Assembly: GCF_000731955.1 (NCBI RefSeq)
Contig: NZ_JNCK01000001.1
Location: forward strand, 434,001-498,000
DNA: 64,000 bases
DNA from: Halomonas zincidurans B6
Lineage (GTDB): Bacteria > Pseudomonadota > Gammaproteobacteria > Pseudomonadales > Halomonadaceae
Direction of reading: 5' to 3'
The notes under the pieces were generated by a model. The model saw nothing but the letters and a program-made list of their open reading frames with translations, was not told the origin of the DNA and did not search any database. Positions 16,197-25,235 of the stretch are shown here, piece after piece. Both the position numbers and the translations under genes were made by a program. How positions within the stretch are numbered: position 1 is the first letter of the stretch; every line of letters starts with the position of its first letter.

Positions 16197-16565
16197 GGCA
16201 TGCCTGTCTGTTTTCTTGTGATCCGGGCTCGTGGTGTCTGAAATCCTGCGGTCTGAAAAGACGCGCTGCGGCTGACTGGCCAGTAGCCGGGCGAATGCCC
16301 GATTAGCCACCGCGATGCCTTACCATCCGGCGGGGTTGTACATGCGGCAAGGGCTCACGTCGAGCTGATGAAAATGGCGGGTGCGATAATGAAAACCGTC
16401 CGGCCCGCTTGAGGCTCGGGGTCGTGCCCCTATCAACCCTGGCAGCTCCGCGGCGCCATTGAAGAGGCGTCGGGGCGGTAAATGGCCCGCCTCGCTTCAG
16501 GTCCGAGCCGGGATGCCGATAAGACGGTAGTCCACATGGGCGAGACGCAGAGGCGAGGGCAGACG

Positions 16566-18209
16566 ATGGCAGCGAGTAGCGCGGTGATGGTGCATGACGG
16601 GAGTCGCTCCCGGGCGGGTGCTTCTCGGGGAGCGTCGAGTCGCTCGTTCCCCAGTTTGGCAGGCTGGACGCTCAAGAAGAAGATGTGGCTGACCCTGGCG
16701 CTGATGTGGCTGGTGATGATCGCTATCGTCGTCGGCATGGCCTGGCAGAGCCGCAACACCATGTACGAAGACCGCCAGCGGTCGCTGTACAACGTCGTCG
16801 GCATGGTGAATACGCTGCTCGAGGGCTATGCGACACAAGTGTCGGCGGGTGCGATGGGGCAGGCGGACGCCCAGCAACGGGCTATCGCGGCGCTCGATAG
16901 CATGCGCTTCGGTGAGGAGCGCGACAACTATGTGTTCGTGTTCGATGCGAACGCGGATATCGTTTACCACCCGCGTCGCGAAGCGGGCACCAGCATGCGC
17001 GACTATCAAGACCCCAATGGCGTGGCGGTCTATCGCGATCTGGCCAGCCTAGCCTCGGAGGGCGGTTACTTGCCCTATCACTCGCAGCGCAGCGCCGAGG
17101 ACAAGACGTTGCTCTCCAAGCTCAGCTACGTCGAGCGCTTCGAGCCTTGGGGGTGGAACATGGCGGCAGGCGTCTACACGGATGATATCGAGTCGGCCTT
17201 TATCGGCAAGCTCTGGCAATATGCGGCGATTCTGCTGATCGCCGGCGGTGCCTTGACGGCCGTGTTTCTGGTGTTGATTCGCAACGTCTACAGCAGCCTG
17301 GGCGGCGAGCCGCGTGCGGCGGCCGACGTGGTCGGGCGCATCGCCGACGGCGACCTGACCCGGCCGACGCCGCTACGCGCTGGCGACACCAGCAGCCTGA
17401 TGTACGCCATCGAGCGCATGCGCGGCGAACTGGCGGCGACCATCGCGGGGATCCGCCGCGCCAGCGAGTCGATCGACACCGGCACCCGCGAGATCGCCAC
17501 CGGCAACAACGACCTTTCGGCGCGCACCGAAGAGCAGGCGGCCTCGCTGGCCGAGACCGCCGCGAGCATGGAGCAGCTGACCTCGACCGTCAGCCAGAAC
17601 GCCGACAACGCCGGCCAGGCCAACCGGCTCGCCGCCCAGACCACGGAGTCCGTGGCCAGCGGCCAGGCAGTGATTTCACGGGTGGTCACCACGATGGGCG
17701 ATATCCGCGAAAGCTCCGGCAAGATCGCCGACATCATCACGCTGATCGACGGCATCGCCTTCCAGACCAACCTGCTGGCGCTCAACGCCTCGGTGGAGGC
17801 GGCGCGCGCCGGCGAGCAGGGTCGCGGTTTCGCGGTGGTCGCCAGCGAAGTGCGCAACCTGGCCGGTCGCTCGGCCAAGGCCGCCAGCGACATCAAGGCG
17901 TTGATCGAAAGCTCGGTGGGCCAAGTCAACACCGGGGCGAAGCTGGTCGACCAGGCCGACAGCGCGATGAGCGAAATCCGCGACAGCGCCCAGCGGGTCA
18001 GCGACCTGATGGGTGAAATCTCCGCGGCGTCCAATGAGCAGTCGTCGGGGATCGAGCAGGTCAGTCAGGCGGTGACGCAAATGGACCAGGTGACTCAGCA
18101 GAACGCCGCGCTGGTCCAGCAGGCCGCCGCCGCCGCGGGTTCGCTGGAAGATCAGTCGGGCCAGCTGTATGAAGCGGTGGCGCGCTTTCGGGTCATCGAT
18201 AACGCCTGA
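16566..18209 (+). CDS. Methyl-accepting chemotaxis protein with a periplasmic Cache domain
   Basis: A 547-residue transmembrane chemoreceptor. After a short cytoplasmic leader comes TM1 (MWLTLALMWLVMIAIVVG), a single-Cache sensor domain with RDNYVFVFDANADIVYHP, TM2 (AAILLIAGGALTAVFLVLI), a HAMP segment, and a long helical signalling rod. The hairpin tip IDGIAFQTNLLALNASVEAA and GRGFAVVASEVRNLA is highly conserved and contacts CheA/CheW. There is no C-terminal CheR-docking pentapeptide. I prefer ATG 16566 with GCGAGG 8 bases before it; starts at 16482 or 16536 are possible. It lies alone. Single-Cache receptors often sense small carboxylates, but the ligand is unknown. Confidence 0.88.
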   Translation: MAASSAVMVHDGSRSRAGASRGASSRSFPSLAGWTLKKKMWLTLALMWLVMIAIVVGMAWQSRNTMYEDRQRSLYNVVGMVNTLLEGYATQVSAGAMGQADAQQRAIAALDSMRFGEERDNYVFVFDANADIVYHPRREAGTSMRDYQDPNGVAVYRDLASLASEGGYLPYHSQRSAEDKTLLSKLSYVERFEPWGWNMAAGVYTDDIESAFIGKLWQYAAILLIAGGALTAVFLVLIRNVYSSLGGEPRAAADVVGRIADGDLTRPTPLRAGDTSSLMYAIERMRGELAATIAGIRRASESIDTGTREIATGNNDLSARTEEQAASLAETAASMEQLTSTVSQNADNAGQANRLAAQTTESVASGQAVISRVVTTMGDIRESSGKIADIITLIDGIAFQTNLLALNASVEAARAGEQGRGFAVVASEVRNLAGRSAKAASDIKALIESSVGQVNTGAKLVDQADSAMSEIRDSAQRVSDLMGEISAASNEQSSGIEQVSQAVTQMDQVTQQNAALVQQAAAAAGSLEDQSGQLYEAVARFRVIDNA

Positions 18210-18240
18210 GGGACCGTTCGGTCGGGCGACTTGATCGCGT

Positions 18241-19317
18241 TCAGCCGGCCAGTTTTTCGGCGATCGCCTTGCCGAGCGCTTCGGTGCTGCCTTTGCCCTT
18301 TAGATCGGGCGTCAGTGGCGCCTGCTGCGGCCCCGCGGCGAGCACCGCCTCGATGGCGTCGACGATCGCCCGGCCGGCGTCCTCGTGGCCGAGGTGCTCG
18401 AGCATCATCGCGCCTGACCAGATCTGGCCGATGGGGTTGGCGATGCCGCGCCCGGCGATGTCCGGCGCGCTGCCGTGGACCGGCTCGAACAGGCTGGGGA
18501 AATGACCCTCGGGGTTGATGTTGGCCGAGGGCGCGACGCCGATGGTGCCGGTACACGCCGGGCCCAGGTCGGAGAGGATGTCGCCGAACAAATTGCTGCC
18601 CACCACCACGTCGAACCAGTCGGGATGCAGGACGAAGTTGGCGGCGAGAATGTCGATGTGGAACTTGTCGACAGTGACGTCGGGGTAGGTCCTGGCCATC
18701 GCCGCCACGCGCTCGTCCCAGTAAGGCATGGTGATCGAGATGCCATTGGACTTGGTCGCCGAAGTCAGCTTGTGGCGCGGGCGCCGGGCGGCCAGCTCGA
18801 AGGCGTACTTGAGCACCCGGTCGATGCCGATGCGGCTCATCACGGTCTCCTGGATGACCACTTCGCGTTCGGTGCCTTCGAACATCCTGCCGCCGATGCT
18901 CGAGTATTCGCCCTCGGTGTTCTCGCGGACCACGTAGAAGTCGATGTCGCCGGGCTGACGATCGGCGAGCGGGCTCTTGATGCCGGGCATCGAGCGGCAC
19001 GGGCGCAGGTTGATGTACTGATCGAAACCGCGCCGGAACTGCAACAGCGAGCCCCACAGCGAAACATGGTCGGGAACCGTGTCGGGCCAGCCGACCGCCC
19101 CGTAGAACAGCGCATCGAAACCGCCGAGCGTGTCGCGCCAGTCGTCGGGTAGCATCTTGCCGTGTTCGCGATAGTAGTCGCAGCTGGCGAAATCGAAGTG
19201 CTTGAAATCCAGCGCGATACCGAAGCGCTCGGCGGCGATCTTGAGCACGCGAAGGCCTTCCGGCATTACTTCGCGACCGATGCCATCGCCGGCCATTACG
19301 GCAATCTTGTGACTCAT
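18241..19317 (-). CDS. D-malate / tartrate dehydrogenase (isopropylmalate dehydrogenase family)
   Basis: A 358-residue NAD-dependent beta-decarboxylating dehydrogenase of the isocitrate/isopropylmalate family. WPDTVPDHVSLWGSLLQFRR and INLRPCRSMPG mark the DmlA/TtuC branch rather than LeuB. Other landmarks are GDGIGREV at the N-terminus, VVRENTEGEYSSIGG, the Asp-rich metal site VVGSNLFGDILSDLGP and EPVHGSAPDIAGRGIANPIG. The expected reaction is D-malate to pyruvate and CO2, or tartrate oxidation. A LysR gene diverges from it, the same layout as dmlA/dmlR. Activity on 3-methylmalate is known for some relatives of the family and would be worth noting given the C5-acid operon at 3-11 kb. Confidence 0.88.
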   Translation of the reverse strand: MSHKIAVMAGDGIGREVMPEGLRVLKIAAERFGIALDFKHFDFASCDYYREHGKMLPDDWRDTLGGFDALFYGAVGWPDTVPDHVSLWGSLLQFRRGFDQYINLRPCRSMPGIKSPLADRQPGDIDFYVVRENTEGEYSSIGGRMFEGTEREVVIQETVMSRIGIDRVLKYAFELAARRPRHKLTSATKSNGISITMPYWDERVAAMARTYPDVTVDKFHIDILAANFVLHPDWFDVVVGSNLFGDILSDLGPACTGTIGVAPSANINPEGHFPSLFEPVHGSAPDIAGRGIANPIGQIWSGAMMLEHLGHEDAGRAIVDAIEAVLAAGPQQAPLTPDLKGKGSTEALGKAIAEKLAG

Positions 19318-19444
19318 GGGAACGTCTCCTGATGCGTTGGTTGATCGGTGGGCGTCTGTCCACCAGTCTAGACCCTGGGTGCGCCGAGATAATCAGGCTA
19401 GAATGCAAGTCATTGTTGCGGAAAAGTGGAGAATAGCGCGCCTC

Positions 19445-20386
19445 ATGACGCCGCTCGACGACCTGGCGTTCTTTCAGCAGCTGGCCCGCTGCGGCAGCCT
19501 CACCGCTACCGCGCAGGAACTGGGCATGTCGCTGTCGGCGGTAAGCAAGCGTCTCAAGCAACTCGAGGCGCGGCTTGGCGTCGAACTCGCCAGCCGCACC
19601 ACGCGCCGACTGACGCTGACCGCGGAGGGCGAGCTCTACCGGCGTCGCGGCGCGGCGATCCTCGATGATCTCGGTGAGCTCGAAGGCACGCTGAGCACGC
19701 GTCAGGCTGTGCTCAGCGGCCAATTGCGGATCAACGCGACATTCGGCTTCGGCCGGCGCCACGTCGCGCCGCTGATCTCGCGCTTCACCGCCGAGCATCC
19801 GCGTCTCGAGGTGCTGCTCGAATTGACCAATTTCCCGCTCAATCTGGCCGATCACGGTTTCGATGTGGGCATCCGTGTCGGTCCGCCGCCGGATGCCCGC
19901 GTGGTGGCGCGGCGTGTCCTGGCCAATCGGCGGGTGCTGTGTGCGGCCCCGAGCTACCTGGCCCATCGCGCGGCGCCGGCGCATCCGCGCGAACTGGCCG
20001 GCCACGACTGCCTGGTGGTGCGCGAGAACGACAGCGGCTATGCCCTGTGGCGCTTCGATCGCGGCGACGAGACGGCGGCGATCAAGGTCGGCGGGCGGCT
20101 GGCCAGCAACGATGCCGAGGTGGTCACGCGGCTGGCGCTGGACGGCCACGGCGTCATGCTGCGTTCATGGTGGGACGTTTACCCTTACCTGCAACGGGGC
20201 GAGCTGCAGGCCCTGCTGCCGGACTGGCACGGCGTGGCGGCCGATTTCTACGCCGTCTACGAGCCGCGTCGGCATTTACCCGCGCGGTTACGGGCCTTTA
20301 TCGCCTACCTTGAAGACAACCTGCCCGGACGCGTGCCGCCCCAGGATGTCGGCAGCCCGAAAGCAGGCAAGCACGGCTCGGCCTGA
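19445..20386 (+). CDS. LysR-type regulator, probable activator of the divergent dehydrogenase
   Basis: A 313-residue LysR protein: the N-terminal winged helix (LDDLAFFQQLARCGSLTATA, then SLSAVSKRLKQLEARLGVEL) and a periplasmic-binding-like effector domain. It lies head to head with the D-malate/tartrate dehydrogenase gene, as DmlR does with dmlA, so an organic acid inducer is likely. ATG 19445 gives the usual LysR beginning; an in-frame extension to 19316 would overlap the divergent promoter. The closest subgroup by motif (FDVGIRVG) is the DmlR/PtxR-like CrgA branch. Confidence 0.85.
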   Translation: MTPLDDLAFFQQLARCGSLTATAQELGMSLSAVSKRLKQLEARLGVELASRTTRRLTLTAEGELYRRRGAAILDDLGELEGTLSTRQAVLSGQLRINATFGFGRRHVAPLISRFTAEHPRLEVLLELTNFPLNLADHGFDVGIRVGPPPDARVVARRVLANRRVLCAAPSYLAHRAAPAHPRELAGHDCLVVRENDSGYALWRFDRGDETAAIKVGGRLASNDAEVVTRLALDGHGVMLRSWWDVYPYLQRGELQALLPDWHGVAADFYAVYEPRRHLPARLRAFIAYLEDNLPGRVPPQDVGSPKAGKHGSA

Positions 20387-20437
20387 TATGATGTGCACCC
20401 GCCCATGGGCGTGCTGAGTGCCAAGGGAGACGAAGGC

Positions 20438-21751
20438 TTGAATATCCTCATGTTTACCAATACTTATCGGCCGATCGTGGGCGGCGTCAGCGAGTCGGTC
20501 CAGCGACTCAAGGGACGCCTGCAGGCCGAAGGGCATCGGGTATTGGTGGTGGCGCCCAAGCTGCAGGGCCAGCCGCGGCATGAGCCGGACGTGATCCGTG
20601 TGGCGGCGGTGCAGCACTTCAACGGCAGCGATTTCTCGCTGCCGGTGCCGATTCCCGGCCAGCTCTACGAGGCCATCGAGGCCTTCGAACCCGACATCGT
20701 CCATTCGCATCACCCGTTCCTGCTCGGCGATACCGCCGCGCGGGCCGCCGAGACCTACGGCTTGCCGCTGGTGTTCACCCACCACACGCTCTACGAACAC
20801 TACACCCACTACGTGCCGGGCGATTCGCCGCGCATGCAGCGTTTCGCCGTCGCGCTGTCCACCGAGTACACCCATCTTTGCGATGCGGTGATCGCCCCCA
20901 GCGAGAGCACGCGCAGTCTGCTGTTCCGGCGTGGCGCCAACAGCGCCGTGTACGTGGTGCCCAGCGGCGTCGACACGCGCCGCTTCGCCAATGGCGACGG
21001 CCGGGCGCTGCGCCGGCGGATGGGCATTCCCGAGTCGGCCTACCTGGTGGGGCACGTCGGCCGCCTGGCCCAGGAAAAGAATCTGCCATTCCTGGCTCGT
21101 GCGGTGGCCGATTGGCTGGCCGGCCACCCGGAGGCGCATTTTCTGATCGTCGGCGATGGCGATGCGCGCGCCGCCATGCACGGCGCGGCGGCCCAGCAGG
21201 GTGTGGCCGATCGCTTCCACTTTTCCGGCAAGCTGCACGATCAGGCGTTGATCGACGCCTATCATGCCATGGATGTGTTCGCCTTCGCCTCGCACAGCGA
21301 AACCCAGGGCATGGTGCTGGTCGAGGCGATGGCGGCGGGACTGCCGGTGGTGGCGATCGACGCCTCGGGGGTGCGCGAAGTGCTGCGCCACGGCGAGAAC
21401 GGCCTGTCACTGGCGCGCGACGATATCGCCGCATTCGGCGAGGCGCTCGACAAGCTCATCGACCCGGCGTTGCGCGAGGTGCTGCGCGAAGGTGCGTTGG
21501 CGACCGCCGAGGCGTGCGACGAGGCGTGCTGCGCGGATTCCTGCCTGGCGGTCTATCGGCGGGTGATCGCCGCCGGCGGCCCGGTCAGCCATGCCGACGA
21601 CGGGGCCTGGGAGCGCGTCCGCGGCCGGCTCGAGGCGGAATGGCAGTTGCTGCGCCATCGCGGTCGGGTGTTGCGCTCGATGCTGCAGGACGAGCCGATG
21701 TTCGGCCTGCCGCTGGTCAAGCAGGACGAGTCGGAAGCGCCGCAGAAATGA
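20438..21751 (+). CDS. Glycosyltransferase family 4
   Basis: A 437-residue GT-B retaining glycosyltransferase. The N-terminal domain starts NILMFTNTYRPIVGGVSESV with the glycine-rich GGV loop, followed by HHPFLLGDTAARAAE. The C-terminal donor domain has GHVGRLAQEKNL and the EX7E-type signature in SHSETQGMVLVEAMAAGLPVVA. Related enzymes make glycolipids such as glucosyl-diacylglycerol or mannosylated lipids. The likely start is TTG 20438, with AAGGGAGA 8 bases upstream; ATG 20405 lacks a ribosome site. A 90-residue C-terminal extension after the donor domain is helical and charged. The sugar and acceptor are unknown. Confidence 0.82.
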   Translation: MNILMFTNTYRPIVGGVSESVQRLKGRLQAEGHRVLVVAPKLQGQPRHEPDVIRVAAVQHFNGSDFSLPVPIPGQLYEAIEAFEPDIVHSHHPFLLGDTAARAAETYGLPLVFTHHTLYEHYTHYVPGDSPRMQRFAVALSTEYTHLCDAVIAPSESTRSLLFRRGANSAVYVVPSGVDTRRFANGDGRALRRRMGIPESAYLVGHVGRLAQEKNLPFLARAVADWLAGHPEAHFLIVGDGDARAAMHGAAAQQGVADRFHFSGKLHDQALIDAYHAMDVFAFASHSETQGMVLVEAMAAGLPVVAIDASGVREVLRHGENGLSLARDDIAAFGEALDKLIDPALREVLREGALATAEACDEACCADSCLAVYRRVIAAGGPVSHADDGAWERVRGRLEAEWQLLRHRGRVLRSMLQDEPMFGLPLVKQDESEAPQK

Positions 21752-21770
21752 CCGGCGACGCTCAGCGCCA

Positions 21771-22457
21771 TTACAGGCGGCGCGAGCGCTGCTTGCGATC
21801 CGCGTAACGCTTGAGCGCGACCAGCACCAGTATGCCTAGTGCGATTCCGCCCAATGCCCACGCCAGTTCGCTGCGATTCTCGGCGGTAATCAGCTCTCTG
21901 AGCTGACTGCCCAGCAGCGTGACGCCGACCAGCCCGGGGATGATCCCGATCAGCGAACCGACCATGTAATCGCGAAAGCGCAGGTGGAAGGCGCCGGCCA
22001 TCATGTTGGTCAGCGTGAAGGGCGCCAGCGGCAACAGGTTGACCACCGTCATGGTGCGGATGCCACGTCCGGCGAGTCGTTTGGCCAGGCCATTGAGGTG
22101 CTTGCCGCCGTGGCGCAGCAGCACTTCGCGGCCGAGCTTGCGGCCCACCCAGTAGGTGACGGCCGAGGCCAGCAAAGTGCCGACGAGCGCGTAGCCGAAG
22201 CCCCATAGCGGGCCGAACAGCAAACCGGTCACCGCCACCAGGATACTCAGCGGAAAGACCATCAGCGTCGCCGCGACGTAGACGCCCATGACCACTGGCG
22301 CCGCCCAGGGCGAATCGCGCCAGCTCAGCGCATAGCGGGTCATTTCCATCAGTCGTTGCGGGGTCAGTGCATCGTTCATCGCCAGCCATTGCCAGAGCAG
22401 GCCCAGGCCGACCAGGCCGAGCAGCAGGACGATGACGAGGCCCAGGGAGCGGTTCAT
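21771..22457 (-). CDS. TVP38/TMEM64 (VTT domain) membrane protein
   Basis: A 228-residue inner-membrane protein of the DedA/VTT superfamily, whose members are linked to lipid scrambling and membrane homeostasis. The core VTT region runs from FPLSILVAVTGLLFGP to YWVGRKLGREVLLRHGG, followed by LLPLAPFTLTNMMAG and ending in a basic tail KRYADRKQRSRRL. It converges on the GT4 gene, with the two stops about 20 bases apart. No specific substrate can be assigned. Confidence 0.83.
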   Translation of the reverse strand: MNRSLGLVIVLLLGLVGLGLLWQWLAMNDALTPQRLMEMTRYALSWRDSPWAAPVVMGVYVAATLMVFPLSILVAVTGLLFGPLWGFGYALVGTLLASAVTYWVGRKLGREVLLRHGGKHLNGLAKRLAGRGIRTMTVVNLLPLAPFTLTNMMAGAFHLRFRDYMVGSLIGIIPGLVGVTLLGSQLRELITAENRSELAWALGGIALGILVLVALKRYADRKQRSRRL

Positions 22458-22583
22458 GGGTGGTGCAGCTCGTCGCGAAGGAGTTCGCGCTCAGGATACT
22501 GGGATAAACGCCGGTGACCAACGACTGCTGGCCATAAAGTGCCCGGGGGCGAGGCCCGGGCAAGCGACAGTAGGGCCCGCCGC

Positions 22584-23771
22584 TCAGCGCGCCAGCACGC
22601 GCAGGCGTGATTCCAGCAGGTCCAGGTCGAGATAGGTGCCCTGCAGGTGACGCGTGCCGGTATTGGGATCGAAGGCGCGTCGGCCATGCAGCACGCGACG
22701 GTTGTCGAAGGCGATCATCTGGCCCGGCTCGAGGGCGAACTCGATCTGGTGTTGCGGGTCGTGGAGCAACTGCCAGAAACGCTGGTAGGCCGCGTACCAG
22801 GCTTCGACCTTGTCCAGCGGCAATCGCAGGGTGTCGCGGATCCAGTTGTTGAAGCGCACTTCCAGCGGGTTGCCGTCGGCGTCGAGCTGAATCACCGCCG
22901 CGCGGACCGCGATGTCGTGCTCCTCGTCCTGGAAGCGGAAGTCGATGGGCGTCTCGGCGAGCACGCGGAACGCTTCGGGGTCGGCGTCACGCAAGGCCTC
23001 GGCCACCGCGAAACCGTCGGCGAAGATCGATTCGCCACCCTCGGCTTCGTTCTGCAGGCAATACAGCAGCTGGATGTCCGGCGGCTGGCGCCAGTTGGGC
23101 AGGTCGGAGTGCAACGCCAGGCCGATGGCCGTGTAGGCGGCGTTGTTGGGGTTGGGCTTGGAGCGCACGTCGAAGCGCGCACCGAAGTTGGTGGCGCGCA
23201 TCGGCCCGATGCGCCCGGCCAGCCGGCTGACCTCCTCGTCGGCCAGCGGGCCGTCCTCGAGCAGCACCAGGCCGTCGCGCAACAGCGCCTCGAGCCATTC
23301 GCGCTCGCCTGGCCTGTCGAGGAAATCGGCATGACGGACGCAGGTAGGACGGAAGTCGCGCGCCCAGGGGCGGCGCGCCGGCAGCGCTTGCGTGTGCTGG
23401 GTGCCGGTCTCCGCGAGGCGGCGCTGATAAAGCCAGACCGGATCGTAGTGACTGAGATGGCCATCGGCCCATGCCACACGCAGGATGCCGTCGTCGAGGC
23501 CGACGCTCGGCGCACCGGAAATACCCTCGAGCGGCAGGTAGAGGCGCTCGCGGGTCAGCGGGTGGCGGCAGGCGGCGCACGGGCAATGATCGCGCAGCCA
23601 CAGCAACGGGAAGTGGCCGTGAACGCCATCGTCCCAGGTCACGGTGACACGCGCGCCGCTCGCCACGGCGTCGTTCAGGGCGGGGCCGTCGTCGTAGGCC
23701 GACAGTTCGCCCATGTCGACGCGCAGGCGAGTGACTGTCTGCTGGGTGTGATCGGGATGCGCAGTGGTCAT
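22584..23771 (-). CDS. Gamma-butyrobetaine dioxygenase-like Fe(II)/2-oxoglutarate enzyme
   Basis: A 395-residue enzyme. The family hydroxylates gamma-butyrobetaine to L-carnitine using 2-oxoglutarate and iron. The N-terminal DUF971-type zinc domain has LRDHCPCAACRHPLTRER. The catalytic double-stranded beta-helix has the HxD pair in ALHSDLP, the distal histidine in RVLHGRRAF and the oxoglutarate-binding arginine in TRHLQGTYLDLD. Start ATG 23771 follows AGGAGG; 24 residues of an upstream extension are not needed. A LysR gene diverges from it. Carnitine could serve here as an osmoprotectant or be degraded. Trimethyllysine dioxygenase is a less likely alternative. Confidence 0.87.
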   Translation of the reverse strand: MTTAHPDHTQQTVTRLRVDMGELSAYDDGPALNDAVASGARVTVTWDDGVHGHFPLLWLRDHCPCAACRHPLTRERLYLPLEGISGAPSVGLDDGILRVAWADGHLSHYDPVWLYQRRLAETGTQHTQALPARRPWARDFRPTCVRHADFLDRPGEREWLEALLRDGLVLLEDGPLADEEVSRLAGRIGPMRATNFGARFDVRSKPNPNNAAYTAIGLALHSDLPNWRQPPDIQLLYCLQNEAEGGESIFADGFAVAEALRDADPEAFRVLAETPIDFRFQDEEHDIAVRAAVIQLDADGNPLEVRFNNWIRDTLRLPLDKVEAWYAAYQRFWQLLHDPQHQIEFALEPGQMIAFDNRRVLHGRRAFDPNTGTRHLQGTYLDLDLLESRLRVLAR

Positions 23772-23878
23772 CGGTAGCCTCCTGTTGCGAACGTCGATAG
23801 CGATTGAGCGACACAGCTTGACGTTTGCGTGGGCCTTGGACAAACGATTAATCTACGGTCAATGACCAAGCTAAGCTA

Positions 23879-24781
23879 ATGGCTGCCTTTTCCATGGATT
23901 CCATGCCTCCGATGTTGTGGCTGCAGGCCTTCGAGGCCGCGGCGCGTACCTTGAGTTTCACCCAGGCCGGCCAGGAGCTGGCGGTGAGCCAGTCGGCGGT
24001 CAGTCAGCGCATCCGCCTGCTCGAGGATCGCCTCGGTCAGAAGCTCTTCGTCCGCCATGCGCGCAGCCTGACGCTGACCCCGGCCGGTCGGGCCTGGCTG
24101 CCGAGCGTACAGGAGGGCTTCGCGCGGCTCGCCGAGGGCACTGCCGAAGTGTTCGGTCCGCGCGTCGAGGCGCCGGTCACGCTGCGTGCCACGCCGGTGA
24201 TGCAGCAGACCTGGCTGGCGCCGCTGCTGCTCGACTTTCATCGCCGGCACCCGCAGGTGGTGGTGCGGCTGGTCAGCGCGATCTGGCGCGACGACTTCGG
24301 GCCCGAAGGCGCGGATATCGAGATCCGTTACGGGCTCGGCCACTGGGAGGGCTCGGTGGCTTTTTCGCTGGGTGACGAAGAACTCTTGCCGGCCTGCTCG
24401 GCCGGAACGGCGGAACGCCTGGCCACGCCGCAGGCGCTGGCCGGCGAGACGCTGATTCATGCGGTGGGCTTTGCCGTGGGCTGGTCGGCCTGGCTCGAGC
24501 GCGCCGGGGTGCCCGGGCTCGACCGTCAGTGCGGCTCGCTGATATGCGACAGTCAGGTCATGTCGCTGTCGCTGGCGGCCCGCGGTGGCGGCGTGGCGCT
24601 GGCCCACCGCAGCCTGCTGGCCAAGCGTGCCGACCTGGTGGCACCGTTCGCCCTGAGCGTACCCAGCGACGAGGGATTCTGGCTGGTGCGCCCGGCGCGT
24701 CGCTCACCGCGCCCCGAGGCGTTGCTGCTGTGGGATTGGCTGGTGGCACATGGTGGCGAGACCAATGGCGAACTACCGTGA
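23879..24781 (+). CDS. LysR-type regulator divergent from the butyrobetaine dioxygenase
   Basis: A 300-residue LysR protein of the GcvA-like group: MLWLQAFEAAARTLSFTQA and VSQSAVSQRIRLLEDRLGQ form the winged helix, with the effector domain beyond residue 95. It stands head to head with the dioxygenase gene, about 107 bases apart, so it probably controls it. The start is uncertain among ATG 23879, 23894 and 23903; none has a strong ribosome site. The effector could be a betaine (inference only). Confidence 0.85.
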   Translation: MAAFSMDSMPPMLWLQAFEAAARTLSFTQAGQELAVSQSAVSQRIRLLEDRLGQKLFVRHARSLTLTPAGRAWLPSVQEGFARLAEGTAEVFGPRVEAPVTLRATPVMQQTWLAPLLLDFHRRHPQVVVRLVSAIWRDDFGPEGADIEIRYGLGHWEGSVAFSLGDEELLPACSAGTAERLATPQALAGETLIHAVGFAVGWSAWLERAGVPGLDRQCGSLICDSQVMSLSLAARGGGVALAHRSLLAKRADLVAPFALSVPSDEGFWLVRPARRSPRPEALLLWDWLVAHGGETNGELP

Positions 24782-24806
24782 AGGCAGGCCTGAAGGGGAG
24801 AAGTCG

Positions 24807-25229
24807 ATGCGACTCAAGCACAAGCCGACGCTGACCGGTGGCCTCATGCTGGCCGGGATCCTGTTGCTCGCGACGCCTTTCCCGGCGGCCGCCGACGAGC
24901 GGCGCCATGACATCACGTTCGGCAGTCAGACGTCGGGCAGCGACCGGCACCGCGACGACCCGCGCATGGGTTGGCAAGACGGTCGTGATCGCTGGCGTGG
25001 CTACACTGGCGGAGACCGGAACGGCCATCGCAACCGTCCCGGCTGGGCGCCCAATGTCGAAGTGATCGTCGACGGCGTGTCGAGCGATGATCGCCGGTCC
25101 CTTCGCGACCCGCTGGAAGGCCCCGATCGCTGCCATCAATTGCGCAGCGACAGCTGGTCGACGAATATGCTCGATTGCCCCGCACCGACCCCGCCTACAC
25201 GCAGCCAGGACTGGTCGAGTGCGCAGTGA
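24807..25229 (+). CDS. Small exported protein of unknown function
   Basis: A 140-residue hypothetical protein. MRLKHKPTLTGGLMLAGILLLATPFPAAADE is a clear Sec signal peptide (residues 1 to about 30). The mature part is low in hydrophobics and rich in Arg, Asp, Gly and His, with two cysteines (CHQL and LDCPA) that could form a disulfide. The start has GAAGGGGAGAAG just ahead. It follows the LysR gene by 25 bases and converges on the GT39 gene. I do not recognise the family. The mature part resembles small, disordered periplasmic proteins. Confidence 0.6.
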   Translation: MRLKHKPTLTGGLMLAGILLLATPFPAAADERRHDITFGSQTSGSDRHRDDPRMGWQDGRDRWRGYTGGDRNGHRNRPGWAPNVEVIVDGVSSDDRRSLRDPLEGPDRCHQLRSDSWSTNMLDCPAPTPPTRSQDWSSAQ

Positions 25230-25235
25230 TGTCGC

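Noticed and set aside
16197..16565. Sigma-28-type promoter ahead of the chemoreceptor
   Set aside because: A GCGATAAT stretch near 16383 resembles the -10, but no TAAA lies at the required distance. Nothing else notable was seen in this gap.
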